A stretch of 38,959 nucleotides of DNA. Origin: Clostridia bacterium. Its GTDB lineage: Bacteria > Bacillota > Clostridia > Christensenellales > CAG-138. Numbering within the stretch: position 1 is the first letter of the stretch; each line of letters begins with the position of its first letter. The notes beneath the pieces are model-generated. The model ran no database searches. It was not told where the DNA came from and saw nothing but the letters and a program-made list of their open reading frames with translations. The stretch lies in the NCBI GenBank assembly GCA_017451295.1, contig JAFSPW010000060.1:1-38959 (forward strand), written 5' to 3'. Shown one piece after another: positions 32,719 to 38,959 of the stretch. The position numbers and the translations under genes are program-made.

Positions 32719-33899
32719 TGGCAAGGCTGGGGGATATAGCGTCAGTAGTAACGAAAGGTACAACTCCGACATCGCTGGGGTTTGCTTTTGAGAATGAAGG
32801 TATCAACTTTATTAAGATTGAGAGTATTGAAGAAGATGGTAGTTTTATCAAAGAGAAATTCGGTCATATTTCAGAAGAATGTGATCGTGCTCTTTCACGC
32901 TCTCGACTTCAAGAAAACGATATTCTCTTTTCTATCGCAGGAGCCATTGGAAGGACAGCCATTGTAACAAGCGAAATACTGCCAGCAAATACGAATCAGG
33001 CTCTAGCGATCATCCGAATACCGAAAGGGAAGATAGATTATAAATTCCTTGATTATGCGTTGCATTCCGGTGCAATAGTAGATCAGTTTGAAAAGAAAAA
33101 ACAAGGTGTTGCCCAATTGAATATCTCACTTGCGGATGTTCGTAGCTTTCAGATTCCCGATATAAGCATTCAGGAGCAATCAAGAATCGTAGCTATATTG
33201 GGGAAGGTGAATCGTTTGATTTCCCTGCGGAAACAGCAGCTGCAAAAGCTGGATGATCTCGTCAAATCCCGCTTTGTGGAACTATTCGGTGACCCTTCAA
33301 CTAAATCATTGATGTTGCCAATAAAGCCCATGCCGGAAGTTTGCGAGATAATTGATGGTGATCGTGGCGTGAATTATCCAAAGCAAGAGGATTTTTCGGA
33401 AAATGGTTATTGCCTTTTCCTCAATGCGAAGAACGTGACTAAACAAGGCTTTAACTTTGACGAATGTTTGTTTATCACAAAAGAAAAGGATGAAAGCCTA
33501 AGAAAGGGAAAACTGAAACGCGGAGACGTAGTGCTTACGACACGAGGAACGATAGGAAACCTTGCGTTCTATACAAATGATATTCCATTTGAGCATATTC
33601 GCATCAATTCCGGGATGGTTCTGTTACGGATGAAAGAGGAGATTAACGAGCGATTCTTTATAGAACAGTTCAAGTTTTTGCTGGAGGATATAAAGAAAAC
33701 CATTGCAAGCGGTTCTGCTCAACCTCAGCTTCCCATTTCGACCATGAATAAAATCAAGCTGTTAGTACCGCCATTGGAAAAACAAGAGGCTTTTTCCAAT
33801 TATATCTCAAAGGTCGACAATAATCATTTGACTATACAACATGGCCTTGATAAACTTGAACTACTGAAACAATCCTTTATGCAGAAATACTTTGGATGA
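32718..33899 (+). CDS. hsdS: type I restriction-modification system specificity subunit
   Basis: A 393-residue protein with two target-recognition domains (about 1-160 and 200-365), each followed by a helical spacer. The first spacer contains LRKQQLQKLDDLVKSRFVEL and the FGDP motif seen in many HsdS proteins; the last residues LELLKQSFMQKYF form the second. The subunit reads the bipartite DNA target. GGAGGGG lies eight bases before the ATG at 32718, which I prefer to the GTG at 32715. The recognition-domain DNA is visibly AT-rich beside hsdM, a usual sign of exchange of specificity. Confidence 0.93.
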   Translation: MARLGDIASVVTKGTTPTSLGFAFENEGINFIKIESIEEDGSFIKEKFGHISEECDRALSRSRLQENDILFSIAGAIGRTAIVTSEILPANTNQALAIIRIPKGKIDYKFLDYALHSGAIVDQFEKKKQGVAQLNISLADVRSFQIPDISIQEQSRIVAILGKVNRLISLRKQQLQKLDDLVKSRFVELFGDPSTKSLMLPIKPMPEVCEIIDGDRGVNYPKQEDFSENGYCLFLNAKNVTKQGFNFDECLFITKEKDESLRKGKLKRGDVVLTTRGTIGNLAFYTNDIPFEHIRINSGMVLLRMKEEINERFFIEQFKFLLEDIKKTIASGSAQPQLPISTMNKIKLLVPPLEKQEAFSNYISKVDNNHLTIQHGLDKLELLKQSFMQKYFG

Positions 33900-33906
33900 G
33901 GTGAAA

Positions 33907-34776
33907 ATGATTTTTGTTGCAGATATGCAATCGAATAAAGGTGAGCATAAGGTAACGGGTAAGGAAGAAATGCCCTTTGAAGAATATCGAGAATTTATGC
34001 ATGGCTTTGATTTTTTAAAAGAAGTGTCCCAAGTTAAGCCAGCATATGAAATTGTTTGTAGAAATGGCTATGAACTTATTAGCTTTATGGACAATAAGAA
34101 CTTGATGAATCTCTATGAAAGCAAGAAGATGGAATTAGAGAAACTAGGTGTTGAAGGAAACAGAATGCTATTCAATTTCTGTGTTTCTTTTCGAACTTTT
34201 ATGGATTATGCTGCGAGAGCAGTTTCACATAGAAAAGAGGCAAAAAACGCTTTTGATTTGTTCGTAAAAAAACTGTTTGACAAAAGCCTAGAATACCGTT
34301 TGTTTTATAAGTTGCGTAATTTCTGCGCACATTATGCCTTTCCGTTTTCTAGGGTAGAGTGTTCATCCCCAGGAAAGATTGAAATCATATGTGAAAAAAG
34401 GCATTTGTTGGAATATGATGGATGGGGTCGCGCTAAAGAGGACATTGAAAAGATGCCAGACATGATCAATATATGTCAGCATGTCAATCAATTGCTAGTA
34501 ATCGTGACCGTAGTATTGCAGCAAACTTTTTACTTTTTTACCGAAGACTATTTCAATGCAAACAAGGCTATTGCAGAATTAGCAGAGAAGCATTCCATTC
34601 AACACCCCATTTTTCTAGAAAGAAGTGAAATTGGTGATCTTTCACTTCATCCCATACCATTTGAAAGCATTAAATCAGGAATGGATATTATTAAAAGTCA
34701 TCCAAACGTTCATTTTTCACTTGTGAATAAAGCCGAAGAGATGAAGATCACGTACTCAGAGACAAAAACTCAATAA
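33907..34776 (+). CDS. unknown protein with HEPN-type Rx4H motif inside the type I R-M operon
   Basis: A 289-residue protein of no family I can name. Residues about 95-145 are helical and end in YKLRNFCAHYAFPF, where R137 and H142 form an Rx4H motif with the RN...H pattern typical of HEPN domains, many of which are RNases of toxin and anti-phage systems. The remaining half has no obvious motif. The ATG at 33907 has GAGG five bases upstream; the gene begins seven bases after hsdS. Its DNA is strongly AT-rich, like hsdS. The position between hsdS and hsdR suggests an accessory or guard role, which is inference. Confidence 0.75.
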   Translation: MIFVADMQSNKGEHKVTGKEEMPFEEYREFMHGFDFLKEVSQVKPAYEIVCRNGYELISFMDNKNLMNLYESKKMELEKLGVEGNRMLFNFCVSFRTFMDYAARAVSHRKEAKNAFDLFVKKLFDKSLEYRLFYKLRNFCAHYAFPFSRVECSSPGKIEIICEKRHLLEYDGWGRAKEDIEKMPDMINICQHVNQLLVIVTVVLQQTFYFFTEDYFNANKAIAELAEKHSIQHPIFLERSEIGDLSLHPIPFESIKSGMDIIKSHPNVHFSLVNKAEEMKITYSETKTQ

Positions 34777-34815
34777 GATGATAGCATATAAAAACCATAA
34801 CGAAGGAGGCATAAG

Positions 34816-35454
34816 ATGAGCAAAGAACCTATCATTTATCGGTTAAATGATGATATATCATTTAGAAAGTGCTCCCTAATTGACGGAAAACTTGAAAAGT
34901 ATGGGGATTGTACAGAGTTTTATGAGACTCAAGAGAATTTTGTCACATTCTATACCTGCAAGGATAATGGAATCCACCTGCATTGCACAAAGCATCCAGC
35001 AATTGAACTTGACTATGTGCCTGACGGATATGATAGCTATCTACAGTGTCGATGTTGTAAAAATGAAATAAGAGTAAAAAGCAAAGATGAGATAATACGT
35101 AAATGTCTAAAACAATTGAACATGGAGATATTCAAGAATGCAAAGTTAATCCGCTTGGATGACTGGTATACCGCTGAAGTTAAGGAACCAACCATAAAAA
35201 CAGAATCAGGGTATTGGGTCAAGACTGATGTGAAGACAGATCGAGATGGTGATACAATTGTTGTAATTTATATCGGACATAAAGATTCCTCACAGAAAGC
35301 CCAATACTTTATCAAGCCAGAGAAGCATCAATTGACATGTGACCATAAGGATATGGACCCGGCTAAGATTATATCGAAAATAGAAGTAACGCTTAGAGAT
35401 AGATTCTTAACTCAGCAATATGACTACAACGGGGAGAGCAATGACCAACTTTGA
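34816..35454 (+). CDS. unknown protein with a CxxH/CxxC-type cluster inside the type I R-M operon
   Basis: A 212-residue protein that I do not recognise. C57 and H60 (CTKH) followed by C78, C80 and C81 (QCRCCKN) could form a zinc ribbon. A second half (about 95-205) has alternating charged and hydrophobic residues. AAGGAGG lies seven bases before the ATG. The DNA is AT-rich. Its end overlaps the start of hsdR by 14 bases, so the two are probably co-translated, and the gene belongs to the operon rather than being a stray insertion. Confidence 0.75.
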   Translation: MSKEPIIYRLNDDISFRKCSLIDGKLEKYGDCTEFYETQENFVTFYTCKDNGIHLHCTKHPAIELDYVPDGYDSYLQCRCCKNEIRVKSKDEIIRKCLKQLNMEIFKNAKLIRLDDWYTAEVKEPTIKTESGYWVKTDVKTDRDGDTIVVIYIGHKDSSQKAQYFIKPEKHQLTCDHKDMDPAKIISKIEVTLRDRFLTQQYDYNGESNDQL

Positions 35455-38400
35455 TTTTCTCTTAACCGAGCCCAAATTCGAGGCCTTCAGCCGGGCGGCG
35501 GTGAACGCCGAGCGGGTGTATGGGGTGGACGCCGCCGCGGCGGTCATCGGCTGCCGCCGGGCCATGGAGTTTGCCGTGAAATGGATGTACTCCGTGGACG
35601 GGGCGCTGCGGACGCCATGGCAGGAAAACCCCACCCTGGCGATTCTCATGGGCACGGAGGAGTTTCGGGACGTGGTGGGGGGCGACCTCTGGAAGCGGAT
35701 GGACTTCGTCCGCCGGGTGGCCAACGGCGCCGCCCACTCCGGGAAGGCCGTGGACCGGGATCAGGCTTTGCTGTGCCTTGAGAACCTGTTCGTGTTCCTG
35801 GACTTCGTGGCCTGCTGCTATGCCGACGCCTACGAGCCCCGGGCCTTCGACCGCGCCCTCCCCGGCCGGGAGGAGCCTCCGGCGGCGGTGGTGGAGGCGG
35901 AGAAGAAGCTGTCCGACCTGCTGGCGGAGAACGAGTCCCTGAAAGCGGAGCTCACCGCCCGGCGGGAGGCCCAGCAGGAGAGCTACGTGCCCAAGCCTCT
36001 GGAGCTCAGCGAGTACAAGACCCGGAAGCTGTATATCGACGCCATGCTGGCCGACGCCGGCTGGGTGGAGGGGAAGGATTGGCTGAACGAGGTGGAGCTC
36101 CCCGGCATGCCCAATAAGAGCGAGGTGGGCTACGCGGACTACGTGCTCTATGGCGACGACGGCCGGCCCCTGGCGGTGGTGGAAGCGAAGCGCACCTGCG
36201 TGGACGTTTCGAAGGGGCGGCAGCAGGCCAAGCTCTACGCCGACCTGCTGGAGCAGAAGTACCACCGGCGGCCCGTGATCTTCCTCACCAACGGCTTCGA
36301 CACCCGCATCCAGGACAACCTGTACCCCGAGCGCCGCTGCGCGGCACTTTGGTCCAAGCGGGACCTGGAGAAGCTGTTCAACCTGCAGACCATGCGCCTC
36401 GGCCTGAAGCACGTGACCGTGGATAGGGCCATCGCCGGCCGGTACTACCAGGAGGGGGCCATCCGGGCCGTCTGCGAAGCTTTCGGGGAGAAGAACCGGC
36501 GCAAGGCCCTGCTGGTCATGGCCACGGGCTCCGGCAAGACCCGGACGGTCATCGCCCTGGTGAAGGTGCTGCTGGATCGGGGCTGGGTGAAAAACGTGCT
36601 GTTCCTGGCCGACCGGAATTCCCTGGTGACCCAGGCGAAGCGCGCCTTCGTGAACCTGCTGCCGGACCTGTCCGTCACGAACCTCTGCGAGGAGAAGGAC
36701 AACTACACGGCCCACTGCGTCTTTTCCACCTATCAGACCATGATGAACGTGATCGACACGGCGGAGGATCGGGAGGGGAAGCTCTACACCTGCGGCCACT
36801 TCGACCTGGTCATCTGCGACGAGGCCCACCGGTCTATCTACAACAAGTATCAGGACATCTTCACCTGGTTCGACGCGCCCCTCGTCGGCCTCACCGCCAC
36901 GCCCAAGGACGAGATCGACAAGAACACCTACCGCATCTTCGAGCTGGAGAGCGGCGTCCCCACCTACGGCTACGAACTCAGTCAGGCGGTGAAGGACGGG
37001 TATCTGGTGGATTTCGTCAGCGTGGAGACCACGCTGAAGTTCATCCAGCAGGGCATCGTCTACGACGAGCTCTCCGACGAGGACAAGGAGGAATACGAGA
37101 ACACCTTCACCGACGAGAACGGGGAGCTGCCCGAGAGCATCGCCTCCTCGGCGCTGAACGAGTGGATCTTCAACGAGGACACCATCCGCCAGGTGCTGAA
37201 CGTGCTCATGACCAACGGCCTCAGGATCGACTACGGCAACAAGCTCGGCAAGACCATCATCTTCGCCAAGAACCACCGGCACGCGGAGAAGATATTGGAG
37301 GTATTCGGGAAGGAATATCCCCACCTGCCCGGCTACGCCAAGGTCATCGACAACTACATGACCTACGCCCAGAGCGCCATAGACGAATTTTCCGACCCGA
37401 AAAAGCTGCCCCAGATCGCTATCTCCGTGGACATGCTGGACACGGGCATCGACGTACCCGAAGTGCTGAACCTGGTCTTCTTCAAGAAGGTCATGAGCAA
37501 GGCCAAGTTCTGGCAGATGATCGGCCGCGGCACCCGCCTCTGCCCGGGGCTGCTGGACGGGAAGGACAAGGAGCGGTTCTACATCTTCGACTTCTGCGGC
37601 AACTTCGAGTTCTTCCGCATGAACCAGGGCAAGGCCACGGCTAACCTCCTGGCCCTCCAGGGCGCTCTCTTCACCCTGAAGGCCCAGATCGCCTATAAGC
37701 TCCAGGATCTGGCCTACCAGACCCCGGAGCTTATCGAGTTCCGCAAGGCCCTGGTGGAGGATATGGTGCGGAAGGTCCGGGAGCTGAACCGGGACAACTT
37801 CGCCGTGAAGCAGCACCTGAAATACGTAGAGAAGTACGCCGATCCGGCGAGCTATAATGCCCTGACCTACGAGGACACCCTTCTGATGGACCAGGAGCTG
37901 GCGCCCCTGGTGACGCCGGACGCGGACGACCCCAAGGCCCTCCGCTTCGACGCCCTGCTGTACGGGATCGAGCTGGCGTACCTGGCGGGGAAGCGGTACG
38001 GCAAGGCCCGCGGCGACCTCATGAAGAAGGTTACCGCCGTGTCTAACGTGGCCAACATCCCGGAGATCATGGCCCAGGCGGAGCTGATCGACAGGATCCT
38101 GCACACGGACTATGTGGATACCGCCGGGATCAACGAGTTTGAGACCATCCGGGAGAACCTGCGGGGGCTGATGAAATACATCCCCCTGGGCGGCGCCACC
38201 TACGACACCCATTTCGACGACGAGATCCTGTCCCTGGAGTGGCGTGATTCCGAGCTGGAGAACGATGATCTAAAGAACTACAAGGCCAAGGCCGAGTTCT
38301 ACGTGCGCCAGCACCGGGACAACGCCATGATCCAAAAGCTCCGCGGCAACGTTCCCCTGACCACGGAGGACATGAAGGAGCTGGAATCCATCCTGTGGAG

Positions 38401-38734
38401 CCAGGTAGGCACCCGGCAGGAGTACGAGGCGGAATACGGCAAGAAGCCGCTGGGCGAGTTCGTCCGGGAGATTGTGGGCATGGACATGGCCGCGGCCAAG
38501 GCGGCCTTCGCGGAGTATCTGAACGACGGTTCCCTGGACAGCCGCCAGATCTACTTCGTGAACCAGATCGTGGAATACATCGTCCACAACGGCCTTATGA
38601 AGGACCTGTCCGTCCTCCAGGAGCCGCCCTTCACAGACCAAGGCAGCATCGTAGAGATATTCACCGATCTGACCCTCTGGCTGGGCATCCGCAAAGCCAT
38701 CGAGCGCGTCAATCAAAACGCCATCGCGGCGTAA
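35441..38734 (+). CDS. hsdR: type I restriction enzyme endonuclease/translocase subunit
   Basis: A 1097-residue protein. Residues 1-135 are a DUF4145-like (HEPN-related) domain with R92 to H99 in RVANGAAH. A PD-(D/E)xK nuclease follows with D233 (GYADYVL), E248 and K250 (VVEAKRT). The SF2 translocase has Walker A ATGSGKT at 361-367, DEAH at 460-463 and LTATP, and the rest matches the C-terminal region of HsdR. It pulls DNA past the complex and cuts at a distance when the target is unmethylated. The ATG at 35441 has GGGGAG four bases upstream. The DNA is GC-rich with a different codon habit from the AT-rich genes before it. Confidence 0.95.
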   Translation: MTNFDFLLTEPKFEAFSRAAVNAERVYGVDAAAAVIGCRRAMEFAVKWMYSVDGALRTPWQENPTLAILMGTEEFRDVVGGDLWKRMDFVRRVANGAAHSGKAVDRDQALLCLENLFVFLDFVACCYADAYEPRAFDRALPGREEPPAAVVEAEKKLSDLLAENESLKAELTARREAQQESYVPKPLELSEYKTRKLYIDAMLADAGWVEGKDWLNEVELPGMPNKSEVGYADYVLYGDDGRPLAVVEAKRTCVDVSKGRQQAKLYADLLEQKYHRRPVIFLTNGFDTRIQDNLYPERRCAALWSKRDLEKLFNLQTMRLGLKHVTVDRAIAGRYYQEGAIRAVCEAFGEKNRRKALLVMATGSGKTRTVIALVKVLLDRGWVKNVLFLADRNSLVTQAKRAFVNLLPDLSVTNLCEEKDNYTAHCVFSTYQTMMNVIDTAEDREGKLYTCGHFDLVICDEAHRSIYNKYQDIFTWFDAPLVGLTATPKDEIDKNTYRIFELESGVPTYGYELSQAVKDGYLVDFVSVETTLKFIQQGIVYDELSDEDKEEYENTFTDENGELPESIASSALNEWIFNEDTIRQVLNVLMTNGLRIDYGNKLGKTIIFAKNHRHAEKILEVFGKEYPHLPGYAKVIDNYMTYAQSAIDEFSDPKKLPQIAISVDMLDTGIDVPEVLNLVFFKKVMSKAKFWQMIGRGTRLCPGLLDGKDKERFYIFDFCGNFEFFRMNQGKATANLLALQGALFTLKAQIAYKLQDLAYQTPELIEFRKALVEDMVRKVRELNRDNFAVKQHLKYVEKYADPASYNALTYEDTLLMDQELAPLVTPDADDPKALRFDALLYGIELAYLAGKRYGKARGDLMKKVTAVSNVANIPEIMAQAELIDRILHTDYVDTAGINEFETIRENLRGLMKYIPLGGATYDTHFDDEILSLEWRDSELENDDLKNYKAKAEFYVRQHRDNAMIQKLRGNVPLTTEDMKELESILWSQVGTRQEYEAEYGKKPLGEFVREIVGMDMAAAKAAFAEYLNDGSLDSRQIYFVNQIVEYIVHNGLMKDLSVLQEPPFTDQGSIVEIFTDLTLWLGIRKAIERVNQNAIAA

Positions 38735-38783
38735 GGGAAAGAGATGCAACAGAATCATTTGAATACTGAGTTAGTCTATACTC

Positions 38784-38810
38784 ATACAGAATTGGCAAGC
38801 AGTTCTGTAT
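38784..38810. repeat. 8-bp inverted repeat after hsdR
   Basis: ATACAGAA (38784-38791) and TTCTGTAT (38803-38810) around 11 bases. It could be a hairpin in the 3' end of the hsdR message or a protein-binding site. Confidence 0.4.
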
Positions 38811-38840
38811 CGTGGAGCAGGATCCTTCCCCCGCAACCAC

Positions 38841-38892
38841 AAAAAAGCCCTATTTCTCAAGGTTTTTAGACCACATGAGAATAGGGCTTTTT
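38841..38892 (+). terminator. rho-independent terminator of the R-M operon
   Basis: AAAAAGCCCTATT-TCTCA pairs with TGAGAATAGGGCTTTTT with one bulged T, a loop of about 16 bases and a T-run. The A-run before the stem makes it able to work in both directions. The last 67 bases of the window show nothing I can support. Confidence 0.8.
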
Positions 38893-38959
38893 CCTTGCCA
38901 TTTGTTTTTTGACATTTACCCCGAAAAAATAGGACCGTTTTTGAAGTTCCCCACCTCTA

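Noticed and set aside
31237-32772. A 511-codon open frame on the minus strand opposite hsdM
   Set aside because: Antisense to a methyltransferase with DPACGTAGF and NPPF; no motif of its own.
35462-38212. A 916-codon open frame on the minus strand opposite hsdR
   Set aside because: It is antisense to a protein with full helicase and nuclease motifs, and its translation is rich in His, Gly, Val and Leu as expected from the shadow of GC-rich codons. No domain is visible.

Overview
The window looks like chromosomal DNA of a GC-rich Gram-positive anaerobe of the class Clostridia. The evidence is the gene set: SpoVB-type flippase next to MazG and HU, a T-box leader on valS, a two-subunit iron-sulfur serine dehydratase, an ECF-type folate S component, and a PolA whose proofreading domain has lost its catalytic residues. 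Genes are closely packed, with many ATGA or TAATG stop/start overlaps. I could not place the genus.

Layout. 1-2309 (minus): murF (cut by the window edge) and ddl, peptidoglycan precursor synthesis. 2440-8838 (plus): an M3-like lipoprotein peptidase, a PG-binding/LysM/M14 peptidase, a SpoVB/MurJ-like flippase, mazG and hup. 8839-9135 holds a terminator and a 163-bp palindromic element. 9136-10673: sdaAB-sdaAA. 10674-11267 is a long non-coding stretch with a possible small RNA and a cluster of hairpin repeats. 11268-15123: a CofE-like ligase, folT, folC and a HAD phosphatase. 15107-17409 (minus): a NlpC/P60 hydrolase and a radical SAM protein. 17534-28164 (plus): an ABC-F ATPase, an unknown protein, pdp, polA, coaE, a lytic transglycosylase, lspA, rluD and a second lipoprotein. 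28161-31086: T-box-controlled valS. 31222-38734: a type I restriction-modification operon in the order hsdM-hsdS-unknown-unknown-hsdR.

Most of the window is housekeeping: cell-wall synthesis and remodelling, folate uptake and polyglutamylation, DNA replication and repair, lipoprotein maturation and tRNA charging. The clear accessory region is the restriction-modification operon. Its central part (hsdS and two further genes, about 32718-35440) is visibly AT-rich between GC-rich hsdM and hsdR. The first extra gene carries an Rx4H motif of the HEPN type and the second a possible zinc-binding Cys/His cluster. This is the best candidate here for a little-described defence arrangement. No tRNA, rRNA, transposase or CRISPR array was seen.
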